Assembly (NCBI GenBank): GCA_005773095.1
Contig: SXHT01000312.1
Location: 1 to 6,542, forward strand
Direction of reading: 5' to 3'
DNA: 6,542 nucleotides
Source: Planctomycetaceae bacterium
GTDB taxonomy: Bacteria > Planctomycetota > Planctomycetia > Pirellulales > PALSA-1355
Position numbers and translations under genes: made by a program. Every line of letters starts with the position of its first letter. The stretch's first letter is position 1. Shown here one piece after another: positions 1-6,272 of this stretch. The notes under the pieces are model-generated. The model worked only from the letters and a program-made list of their open reading frames with translations. It ran no database searches and had not been told where the DNA came from.

Positions 1-691
1 CAAAGCCGATGCCGGGATCGAGGGCGATTCGCTCGCGCGCGATGCCGGCGGACACCAACGCATCACGGCGCGCATGCAGCCAATCAAGAATTTCCACGAC
101 CACATGGTCGTAGGTGGGATTCTCTTGCATCGTGCGCGGCGTGCCTTGCATGTGCATCACGCAGACGCCCGCTTGTGAACTGCATGCCACCTCGAGCATG
201 GCCAGGTCCCCCGTGAGACCGGTTACATCGTTGATGATTTCGGCCCCCGCGGCGATGGCTTCGCGTGCAACGCGAGCCTTTGAGGTGTCGATGGAGATCG
301 GCACGAGTACGTGTGGCCTGATCGTTTCGATGACCGGAATCACACGCATCAGCTCCTCGTCGGCCGTGACGACCTCGCTAGAGGGCCGCGTGCTTTCGCC
401 GCCGATGTCGAGAATATCGGCGCCATCGGCGGCCATTTTCAGCGCCTGCTCGATGGCGGCTTTGGGCTCAAAAAATCTGCCGCCGTCGGAAAAGCTGTCG
501 GGCGTGCAGTTGAGGATACCCACCACGAGTGGGCGCTTGCCAAGCGTGAGTGCGTGCGTGCGGAGCTGCCAGACTTTGCTGCGATGCGGAAAGCGGGCTT
601 GCCAAGGGGGAGATCCGGGATCGGAGGCGCGGGCTGATGGCCCTTGGCCAGGCGGCAGTCCTTCGCAAGCATCCCAATCTTTCGACCTCAT
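1..691 (-). CDS. folP: Dihydropteroate synthase FolP (3' end cut by window edge)
   Basis: This enzyme condenses 6-hydroxymethyl-dihydropterin pyrophosphate with p-aminobenzoate to make dihydropteroate in the cytoplasmic folate pathway; it is the sulfonamide target. The first 230 residues are present. DHPS signatures appear in order: GILNCTPDSFSDGG (residues 58-71, with the metal/pyrophosphate Asn61), DIGGESTRP (95-103), SIDTSK (133-138), IINDVTG (152-158), VMHMQGTPRTMQ (178-189) and DPGIGF (225-230), where the window ends. Roughly 50-60 C-terminal residues, including the later Lys and Arg substrate motifs, should lie beyond the left edge. I chose the ATG at 691-689, 10 bases after the upstream lptE-like stop. 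It is the only in-frame ATG before the first motif, and its Shine-Dalgarno is poor (GGCGGG almost touching the ATG). It gives about 40 extra Pro/Gly/Ser/Arg-rich residues before the domain. Identification is near certain; the start is not. Confidence 0.95.
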   Translation of the reverse strand, partial: MRSKDWDACEGLPPGQGPSARASDPGSPPWQARFPHRSKVWQLRTHALTLGKRPLVVGILNCTPDSFSDGGRFFEPKAAIEQALKMAADGADILDIGGESTRPSSEVVTADEELMRVIPVIETIRPHVLVPISIDTSKARVAREAIAAGAEIINDVTGLTGDLAMLEVACSSQAGVCVMHMQGTPRTMQENPTYDHVVVEILDWLHARRDALVSAGIARERIALDPGIGF

Positions 692-701
692 TCCCGCCAG
701 C

Positions 702-1241
702 TTACCACGGCGTTTCCATCAGGGAAACGATCTGCTCCGCCAGGCGATTGATCGCCTGCTGTTGGCCCGTGGCGATCGATTGGCCGTACTCGGGCAGGGC
801 CACTCCGCTGCCGGTGAGTTGCACCAGCGACTCGGGAATGGACATGTTGCCGCGGCTTCCGATCAAATCGCCGCGGCGATCGAGCCAGCTGACTTCGGCG
901 AGCAAAGTGATTTCGTTTTCGCGCTGTTGGTCGTAGCGGTCCTCGACGACCACTCGCTTAAGATCGTTCACGATCCGGCCGGTGAGCACGCTATCCGCAT
1001 TCGGCTCACTCACAACCTTGTAGGGCGTCTTGAGTTCGATCTCTTTGATCACCGCTTCGGTCAAACGCTCGCTCAGACCGCGGCGCAGACTGTCCGACTC
1101 GAACATCGGGACAAACACCGTCTTCACGTCGGCAGGGTACAGCGAGGCGGCGCCGAAGCGATAACTGGCGCATCCGCAGAGCAGGATTGCCGATTGCACA
1201 ACGGAAATGGCAAAATTCAAATTGGAAATCTCAAGTCTCAC
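702..1241 (-). CDS. lptE: LptE-like outer-membrane lipoprotein (LPS assembly family)
   Basis: A 179-residue lipoprotein. Starting at the GTG at 1241, it has a short signal peptide with hydrophobic core and lipobox L-C-G-C, so Cys24 would be lipidated. The mature part opens with CASYRFG, then a Tyr-Pro-x-Asp-Val-Lys-Thr-Val-x-Val-Pro segment, a stretch rich in Leu/Arg/Glu (RLTEAVIKEIELKTPYKVV, in two pieces), and a Leu-Thr-Gly-Arg strand. This is the pattern of the LptE/RlpB family, which in proteobacteria plugs the LptD translocon that inserts LPS in the outer membrane. I call it from this pattern and its place after another outer-membrane lipoprotein; no LptD is in the window. The frame stays open upstream to an ATG at 1301, but that would overlap the preceding gene by 47 bases and bury the signal peptide. 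The GTG has GGAG eight bases ahead and lies 13 bases after the upstream stop. An alternative is a family member with a different cargo. Confidence 0.8.
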   Translation of the reverse strand: MRLEISNLNFAISVVQSAILLCGCASYRFGAASLYPADVKTVFVPMFESDSLRRGLSERLTEAVIKEIELKTPYKVVSEPNADSVLTGRIVNDLKRVVVEDRYDQQRENEITLLAEVSWLDRRGDLIGSRGNMSIPESLVQLTGSGVALPEYGQSIATGQQQAINRLAEQIVSLMETPW

Positions 1242-1247
1242 ATTCGT
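1167..1247 (-). repeat. AT-rich repeat-like segment forming the LptE-like signal peptide
   Basis: The partner of the segment at 2497-2577. It contains CTTGAGATTTCCAATTTGAA and encodes RLEISNLNF, then the core and LLCGCA. Shared residues in the gapless alignment include E-x-SNL-x-F, the Gln before the core, LL and GCA. DNA matches are strongest around TTGAGAT and CAAT, weaker in the hydrophobic core. Confidence 0.5.
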
Positions 1248-1249
1248 GG

Positions 1250-1253
1250 CTCC
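1250..1253 (-). promoter_or_regulatory. Shine-Dalgarno of the lptE-like gene
   Basis: The minus strand reads GGAG here, then eight bases, then GTG at 1241-1239. It lies just past the TAG stop (1257-1255) of the upstream TPR lipoprotein gene, suggesting coupled translation. It is the main reason for preferring the GTG at 1241 over the open-frame ATG at 1301. Confidence 0.6.
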
Positions 1254-1254
1254 G

Positions 1255-2559
1255 CTACCGCATCGTCGATTTATTCGGCACGCGCGCCACCGATGGACCA
1301 AGCTTCCGCGATTCTGGAAACAATCCCGTCAGCCATTCGAAATTATCTTTTGGCTCGTCGGGCAGGGTGCGCACCTCTTCGATCCGCGCGAGCGACTGTT
1401 TGGCAAGTTCGGTGTCGGGATAGAGCCTGGCCACATTGTTGAAGAACATTTTCGACGCGCCGTAGTGCTCGCCCCGGTGATAGTACTCACCCAGCGCGAA
1501 CTCCCGCATCGCCTGACCTCGACGGACTTCGGACTGCATCTTGACGATTCGCTCGCGGTCGGCGCCTAGTTCCGTCGGGAACTGCGCGAGCAGTTGTTTC
1601 GACAAGTCGGCTGCCTCTTCGAGCGGCTTGCCGTCGTAGTCGGGCCCTTGGTATTTCAGCAGCTTGGCTTGCAGACCCAGCAGGTGGGCAGGGTACTGAA
1701 ATTCGCTTTTTGGGAACTCGGAGCGCAGAAGGCCGTAGAAATAGTCCGCATCTTCGTAGCGGCGGTTCACGAAGTAAAAATTGGCGGTTGCCATCGTGGC
1801 ATCATCGGCCAGCGGCCCGGTCGGATCGTCCAGGCGAATCCGTTCGTAGACCTTGATCGCATGGCCAGCCGTATCGAACCAAGGACGGGTTTTGTCGGTG
1901 AAGTTGGGCGTGACGGGCCAATGCGGATCGGCGGCGTGTTTGAGCTCCCAATAGCGGGCGATTGCAAAGCGCCGGTTCACGACCTTGTCAAGCCGCGTGG
2001 TGCCGGGGTACTTCTTTAGCAGCAGTCCGTAGGCGTCGTCGGACGGTTGATAGCGGTCGGCGAAGAAATTGGCCTCGCCCGCCATGTACAGGGCATCTTC
2101 CTCCAGCGGCGAATCAGGCCAACGATCATAGGCGATGAAGAACTGCCTGGCCGCGTCCTCGTATTCGCCGGCGCGGAACAACTGGTCGCCTCGATCGTAA
2201 GCGGCGCGCGCCTTCGTTTCGTTGGGGCCGCGGCCGACCAGTTTCTTCGCGCCGCGTTTGAGCTTCTTCTCGGAAATGAGACGCTCGTCGTCGGCGTTGT
2301 ACTCGTCGACGACCCCTTCCTTGCCGGAGACGCTGGCCATCGGGCGGCCATTTTCGTCGAAGAAACCGCTGACACCTTCCACATAGAAGCCCCGGCCGGG
2401 GACGTGATGCGCCTTGTGCTTGTTGGCTTCCCACCATGCACGCTGCTCGGCCGTGGGCTGCGGATTGTACTCGGGGACCTTGGGGGGCTGCCACATGGCG
2501 CAGCCCGACAGTAGGGCCGCAAATTGCAAAATGCAGAATGTAAACTTAAGATTTGACAT
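1255..2559 (-). CDS. BamD/YfiO-like TPR outer-membrane lipoprotein
   Basis: A 434-residue secreted lipoprotein. From the ATG at 2559 the signal peptide is 19 residues and ends in a classic lipobox LLSGC, with Cys20 the lipidated residue. A Pro/Trp-rich and charged linker follows (about 21-112). TPR-like helical pairs follow at about 115-148 (AYDRGDQLFRAGEYEDAARQ), 152-186, 235-282 (VNRRYEDADYFYGLLRSEFP), 287-328 and 350-384 (ALGEYYHRGEHYGASKMFF). The Phe/Tyr-x-x-Pro-x-Ser/Asp ends of these helices are typical of BamD/YfiO and YbgF-type repeats. BamD works with BamA to fold outer-membrane beta-barrel proteins. Family BamD is about 245 residues, so this protein is much longer, with extra sequence at both ends and in the middle (about 187-235). 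It could instead be a planctomycete-specific TPR lipoprotein; the general class is safe, the exact role is not. The frame is open to a TTG at 2586, six bases after the recO stop; the ATG fits the signal peptide better. Confidence 0.75.
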   Translation of the reverse strand: MSNLKFTFCILQFAALLSGCAMWQPPKVPEYNPQPTAEQRAWWEANKHKAHHVPGRGFYVEGVSGFFDENGRPMASVSGKEGVVDEYNADDERLISEKKLKRGAKKLVGRGPNETKARAAYDRGDQLFRAGEYEDAARQFFIAYDRWPDSPLEEDALYMAGEANFFADRYQPSDDAYGLLLKKYPGTTRLDKVVNRRFAIARYWELKHAADPHWPVTPNFTDKTRPWFDTAGHAIKVYERIRLDDPTGPLADDATMATANFYFVNRRYEDADYFYGLLRSEFPKSEFQYPAHLLGLQAKLLKYQGPDYDGKPLEEAADLSKQLLAQFPTELGADRERIVKMQSEVRRGQAMREFALGEYYHRGEHYGASKMFFNNVARLYPDTELAKQSLARIEEVRTLPDEPKDNFEWLTGLFPESRKLGPSVARVPNKSTMR

Positions 2560-2577
2560 CTCAACTTCGAAATTCGC
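2497..2577 (-). repeat. AT-rich repeat-like segment forming the BamD-like signal peptide
   Basis: This stretch is clearly richer in A and T than its surroundings, with runs such as GAGATGTCAAATCTTAAGTTT. It encodes EVEMSNLKF then the hydrophobic core and LLSGCA. It lines up without gaps with the start of the downstream lptE-like gene (1167-1247). It may be a decayed copy of a short dispersed repeat that now supplies the signal peptide. Confidence 0.5.
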
Positions 2578-2592
2578 GGTTTGCAACGGCGT

Positions 2593-3351
2593 CTAGGTGC
2601 ATGCCAGGTTGCCGAGCAGTTTATGCATTTTCGGGGCGTGTCCGATCAGGTGCGACAGGTAACTATTCATGACGCCGCGCAACTCCCCATACACGCGGCG
2701 ATCGATTTCGCTCGATTGCCAGTCATCGGCAGTTTCATCGGCAAATTGCCGCATCATCTTCAGCACCGGTCCAGTGACACTTGCGACTTGTTTTTTTCCG
2801 ACACGGCACCGCGCGCACATTGCGCCGCCGGCGATCATGGCGAAGGGCACACGGCCGGCCAGGTCGATCGGCATGCCGCATTCCGCGCACTCGTCGAGCG
2901 ATGGCAAATGCCCCAACGCCCGCAAGACCGTCATCTCGAAGCGCAACAGCCAACGAGCCGCATTGCCTTGGGTGCGCAGGGCAACCAAGGTTGCTTCGGC
3001 GGCATCGAATAGCTCTGGATGCGGATCGTAATCGCCGGCCATTTCGCCGAGCAGCTCGGCGACATAATAGGCGGTGTATAAACTGGCGAGGTCGCCGTTG
3101 GCCGGACGAAAACGCCGCTCCAGCTTTGCTTCGGTCAATAAGTCCAGGGCGTCGGAAGATTTGCGGAGGAACACTACGCGACACAAGGCGAGCAGGTCAA
3201 GGGCAGACTCGAACGGCCCCTTGGGCCGCCGCGCTCCCTTCGCCAAAGCATGGATCTTGCCAAACTCACGCGTGAACAGCGTGCAAATGCTGCTGGTCTC
3301 GCTGAACTCGATCACCCGCAGAACGATAGCAGTGGCTTTCTCCGCGGACAT
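2593..3351 (-). CDS. recO: DNA repair protein RecO
   Basis: RecO anneals complementary strands and, with RecR, helps load RecA onto SSB-coated single-stranded DNA in the RecF pathway of gap repair. The protein is 252 residues, close to the usual 240-260. The N-terminal OB-fold region (about 1-80) contains ATAIVLRVIEFSETS, the conserved FTREFGKI and the basic AKGARRPKGPFE loop. A helical region follows. A zinc site uses Cys155 and Cys158 (CAEC) and Cys179 and Cys182 (CARC). The C-terminal helix ends near HKLLGNLACT. I chose the ATG at 3351 because MSAEKATAIVLR matches normal RecO beginnings. An in-frame ATG at 3378 would add nine residues, and the frame runs open to 3648, inside ybeY. None of these starts has a clear Shine-Dalgarno. 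The gap to ybeY is 55 bases. An A7 run lies just after Cys182. Confidence 0.94.
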   Translation of the reverse strand: MSAEKATAIVLRVIEFSETSSICTLFTREFGKIHALAKGARRPKGPFESALDLLALCRVVFLRKSSDALDLLTEAKLERRFRPANGDLASLYTAYYVAELLGEMAGDYDPHPELFDAAEATLVALRTQGNAARWLLRFEMTVLRALGHLPSLDECAECGMPIDLAGRVPFAMIAGGAMCARCRVGKKQVASVTGPVLKMMRQFADETADDWQSSEIDRRVYGELRGVMNSYLSHLIGHAPKMHKLLGNLACT

Positions 3352-3406
3352 GGTGCTAGCAGGAACCAAGGGGGCCATTGCGCCGAGCGCGCGCGTGACG
3401 CAATGC

Positions 3407-3889
3407 TCACTCGTCGGGTGGCGGCTCGGCGCCACATTCCAGCAAAAAGTGCCGCTCCCGCCTGCGCATCTCGGCCCGCGAGTCGCCATCCCGATCGTCA
3501 TAGCCGACCAGGTGCAGGGCGCCGTGAATGACGTACAGCAGAAGCTCGTTGTCGTCCGACCAGCGATAGTCGCGTGAGGCCCGCCGCGCGTGATCGGCAC
3601 TGACAACGATTTCACCGTCCAGCCGGTCCTGGTCTCGTTCCAAGACAAAACTCAGCACGTCAGTCGGATAGTCGTGCTGGAGATAGCGGCGGTTGAGAAG
3701 TTGAATCGTTTCATCATCGACGATTGCAATGCAAATTGCGGCTTGCGCGACGTTTGCGTCGGCCAAAATCAACTCAACCGCACGGCGCAGCCGCCCGGCA
3801 TTGAAATCGCGTGATGACGGCTCGCTGGCGATGGCAACTTCGATCACTGGATTGCGAAACCGCAAGCGGTTCGCTCGATGGTTGGGCAC
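3407..3889 (-). CDS. ybeY: Endoribonuclease YbeY (rRNA maturation factor)
   Basis: YbeY is a zinc-dependent single-strand endoribonuclease needed for 16S rRNA 3'-end maturation and ribosome quality control. The protein is 160 residues, a normal length. Family marks are LLNRRYLQHDYPTDVLSF (64-81), the DGEIVVSAD strand (91-99) and the zinc motif HGALHLVGYDD (122-132). His122 and His126 are present. The third ligand, normally His in H-x3-H-x5-H, is Asp132. The start is GTG at 3889, with only a weak GGA nearby. A second in-frame GTG at 3847 (before IEVAIASEP) sits where many YbeY proteins begin, so the first 14 residues may be untranslated. The C-terminus ends with Pro and acidic residues. The gene lies 35 bases after pgpH, the usual partner order phoH-pgpH-ybeY. 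Confidence 0.94.
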   Translation of the reverse strand: MPNHRANRLRFRNPVIEVAIASEPSSRDFNAGRLRRAVELILADANVAQAAICIAIVDDETIQLLNRRYLQHDYPTDVLSFVLERDQDRLDGEIVVSADHARRASRDYRWSDDNELLLYVIHGALHLVGYDDRDGDSRAEMRRRERHFLLECGAEPPPDE

Positions 3890-3924
3890 TGAATCGTTCC
3901 GTGCTTCGAGTTGAACGTTTGTCG

Positions 3925-6186
3925 CTAAGCGGATCGCTGATCGGGATACTTGATTCTTCCATGATACACGGCGGTCAGTGATTTGACGAGACTCTCTTCG
4001 ATCGTGGCCAGCTCGGAAAGGGTCAGGCCGCAGCAGTCGAATTGACCGTCGAGCAATCGCTTAATGGCAAAGTCATGCACCAAGGACTCGAGGCGCGCCG
4101 GTGTCGGTTCCACCAAAGCCCGGCTGGCGCCTTCCACGGCGTCGGCCATCATCAGGACCGCGGCCTCCTTGCTCTGCGGCTTCGGGCCGGGATAGCGAAA
4201 AGAGGCCTCTTCGACTTCGGGATTCTCCGGATCGGCGTCGTTCTGTGCTCGGCGGAAAAAATATTCGACCAGTGTCGTGCCGTGATGTTGTTGGATAAAG
4301 TCGATGATTGGTTGCGGCAAGTGATGTTGTCGGGCCAGGTCGGCGCCGTCTTTGATGTGGGCAATAATGATCAGCGTACTCATTGCCGGCAGTAACTGAT
4401 CGTGACGATTGGTGTCGACTCCCTGGTTTTCGATAAAATACTGCGGCTTGAGCATCTTGCCGATGTCGTGGAAATAAGCTCCCACGCGCACCAGCAGGCC
4501 GTTCGCATCGATCGATTCCGCGGCGGCTTCGGCGATCGAGGCGACGTTGATCGAGTGGTTGTAAGTTCCCGGCGCGCGGCGCACCAACTCTTGCAACAGC
4601 GGATGCGCGACGTCCCCCAGTTCGAGCAGGCTAATCTCCGTCTGCACGCCGAAGACTTTCTCAATGAACGGCAGCAGTCCCGTCATGATGAAGCCCGCCG
4701 AAACGAACGACCACACGCCGTAGTACAGCGCGGTCTTGCCGAGTTCCTGCATCGGCTGCTCCGCCAGGGTTCCGACGCCAATGTTGGTCAGCGAGGCAAC
4801 AATTCCGGTGCAGAATCCCACGTAAATCAACTTGCTGCGACTGCGAATGTTGTTGGTAAGCAAGATGGCCGTGACGACCGCGGCCGAAAGCGTGATGAAT
4901 TCACCCAGCGACTGCCCCAACGCAACGGTAATCACCAGCGCCATCGCCGCCGAAAACAGCATGGCCGTTTCTTGGTGGTAGGCCAGCGAGATGATCATGC
5001 CGAACAACAACAGCGGCACGACCTCGGCCCGCCATGCGTCGCCCGATGCCAGAATCGCCAGACCCACCGTGGCCACAATCAGAGCCACCATGATGCCAAA
5101 ACGCCGGCCGCTGGCGAGCATTTTGGGTTCGTAGTGAGTCGCATACACGCCGCACAAGGTTGCCAGGGCGATGAACATGCCGAAGGTCGCCAGCGAGTAA
5201 GAGATTCGCTGACGAAGCGTGAGGGCAGCGTCTCGGGCGGCATGTTCGTCAACCAGCAGCGGCAAAGTCGTCTTGTCGTCGAGCGGCTGGCCCCCCGGCG
5301 CCAAGGGGTCACCCGGCTTGAAGACATTGAATTGCGGGGGCGCGAGCGCTTCCGCATTGCGGATGGCGGCCTGAGTTTCTTCGCGGTCGTAGGTCAGCGT
5401 ATTTGGCAGACGAGGTCGAAGCCAATCAAAGACCCGTGCTGCGACGATTGTTTCCCCGATTTGTTTTTGCAGCAACTCCTTGAGTTCGTTGCCGTCGCCG
5501 ATCAGCACGCTTGCGACCGGATAGCTTTTGCGTATTTCTTTTCGGCCACGTTGATAGACGGTGATTTCGAGCTGGTTGCCTTCGTCATGCTCAGGCGGCA
5601 GCTTGGTGATCAGTCCGTGCTCCGCGATCGGTTGGAACGCGGCGCCCAGCTCTTCTTCGAATTTCTCGAGTGTCGCCTGCTCGGCAAGCGCCGCGCGAAA
5701 GCGTAAGAAGTAGCCGTCGCGATCTTCCTGCGTGACGGCAGGCTTGGGGGGCTCGACCGGGGCAAAGAATTCATCCCATACGGCACGATCAAGCTGCTCG
5801 GCCGTTTGAGCCGCCAGCACCGTCTTCACGCGATTCAATAGCTGGGCTTGAAGCCGCATCAGCGGATCCGTATCGTTCTCATAGATGTGCAGCACCTGCC
5901 GGCGAGCCCGATCTCTTGCTTGAAGCGTGGCCTGCGGGTCGGGCCGCTTGAATTCCACTTGCGCCACACTGGCGCGCGGCGGCGTGTAACCGGTGCGAAA
6001 GCCAAGTGGCGGTCGCCACGAACCGGTGAGTCCCCAAAGGGCAATCGCGGTCAGCAGGCAAAGACCCAGCCGAAACAGCACTTCGCCGCGTTGCAGGTAG
6101 ACCCACAGACGATCGAACAGTCCAGGAGGCAGCTCCACCGCCGCCACACGCTGTAATCGCGTCCGTTTAGAGAATCCGTTGGCCAT
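3925..6186 (-). CDS. pgpH: PgpH-type 7TM-HD phosphohydrolase (c-di-AMP phosphodiesterase family)
   Basis: An inner-membrane protein of 753 residues from the ATG at 6186. A first membrane segment (about 37-57) is followed by a large extracytoplasmic domain (about 58-328, 7TMR-HDED type), then seven membrane segments (about 329-349, 362-380, 388-403, 408-424, 428-445, 452-472 and 487-507), then a cytoplasmic HD domain. The HD metal ligands are all visible: His544 (TYNHS), His573-Asp574 (FHDIGK), His610 (AHIKDG), His634-His635 (QQHHG) and Asp682 (MADAVE). Their spacing up to His635 matches what I recall for Listeria PgpH, which hydrolyses cyclic di-AMP to pApA. Substrate is inferred from the family; no diadenylate cyclase is in the window. 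The frame extends upstream to a GTG at 6276 that overlaps the phoH stop (GTGA), adding 30 residues translated from an imperfect palindrome. I prefer the ATG because those residues look repeat-derived, but the overlap makes the longer form possible. Confidence 0.95.
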   Translation of the reverse strand: MANGFSKRTRLQRVAAVELPPGLFDRLWVYLQRGEVLFRLGLCLLTAIALWGLTGSWRPPLGFRTGYTPPRASVAQVEFKRPDPQATLQARDRARRQVLHIYENDTDPLMRLQAQLLNRVKTVLAAQTAEQLDRAVWDEFFAPVEPPKPAVTQEDRDGYFLRFRAALAEQATLEKFEEELGAAFQPIAEHGLITKLPPEHDEGNQLEITVYQRGRKEIRKSYPVASVLIGDGNELKELLQKQIGETIVAARVFDWLRPRLPNTLTYDREETQAAIRNAEALAPPQFNVFKPGDPLAPGGQPLDDKTTLPLLVDEHAARDAALTLRQRISYSLATFGMFIALATLCGVYATHYEPKMLASGRRFGIMVALIVATVGLAILASGDAWRAEVVPLLLFGMIISLAYHQETAMLFSAAMALVITVALGQSLGEFITLSAAVVTAILLTNNIRSRSKLIYVGFCTGIVASLTNIGVGTLAEQPMQELGKTALYYGVWSFVSAGFIMTGLLPFIEKVFGVQTEISLLELGDVAHPLLQELVRRAPGTYNHSINVASIAEAAAESIDANGLLVRVGAYFHDIGKMLKPQYFIENQGVDTNRHDQLLPAMSTLIIIAHIKDGADLARQHHLPQPIIDFIQQHHGTTLVEYFFRRAQNDADPENPEVEEASFRYPGPKPQSKEAAVLMMADAVEGASRALVEPTPARLESLVHDFAIKRLLDGQFDCCGLTLSELATIEESLVKSLTAVYHGRIKYPDQRSA

Positions 6187-6200
6187 GGCTGCGGAAGCGG

Positions 6201-6271
6201 GTAGCAGTTGGCGGGTGGCAGGTAGCAATGCCTTTGGAGCTATCTGCCATCTGCGACCTGCCGTCTGCTGC
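6201..6271. repeat. Imperfect palindromic repeat between phoH and pgpH
   Basis: Two arms built from GGCAGRTAGC-like units face each other. On the coding strand GGCAGATAGC (6248-6239) and GCTACCTGCC (6226-6217) pair in nine of ten positions around a 12-base loop, with one A-C mismatch. Weaker pairing continues outward (for example 6204-6207 with 6258-6261), so the whole structure spans about 70 bases. There is no T run after it, so it is not a simple terminator. It could be an RNA-processing or coupling element, or a dispersed genomic repeat. I recall similar GGCAGGTGGCAG-type repeats in planctomycetes, unverified. Confidence 0.55.
6217..6248 (-). other. Predicted RNA hairpin in the pgpH leader
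   Basis: The strongest part of the palindrome. The 10-bp stem has one mismatch and is extended by one more T-A pair at its base. The loop is TCCAAAGGCATT. It lies 31 to 62 bases upstream of the ATG at 6186, inside the pgpH mRNA leader if that start is right, or inside the coding region if the GTG at 6276 is used. Confidence 0.45.
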
Positions 6272-6272
6272 T

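Noticed and set aside
1242..1301. Upstream ATG start for the lptE-like gene
   Set aside because: It would overlap the preceding gene and place about 20 Arg-rich residues before the signal peptide; the GTG at 1241 has a good Shine-Dalgarno and spacing.
114..1442. Plus-strand open frame of 442 codons
   Set aside because: It lies antisense to folP, the lptE-like gene and the end of the BamD-like gene, which have clear family motifs. Its translation is low-complexity and matches no family I know; long antisense frames are common in GC-rich DNA.
2791..2797. A7 run in recO as a programmed frameshift site
   Set aside because: The codons are GGA AAA AAA CAA, which is not in phase for the usual X XXY YYZ slippery heptamer, and the normal frame continues to a standard RecO end. 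It encodes ordinary Lys-Lys.
3352..3648. N-terminal extension of the recO frame into ybeY
   Set aside because: The added 99 residues overlap the well-supported ybeY gene in another frame and look like a shadow; RecO begins normally at the ATG at 3351.
4402..5706. Plus-strand open frame of 434 codons
   Set aside because: Antisense to pgpH, with a translation rich in Arg, Gln and His and no recognisable domain. It mirrors the codon bias of the real gene.
6217..6248. Hairpin as a rho-independent terminator after phoH
   Set aside because: No T run follows the stem on the coding strand, and the downstream gene is tightly linked.
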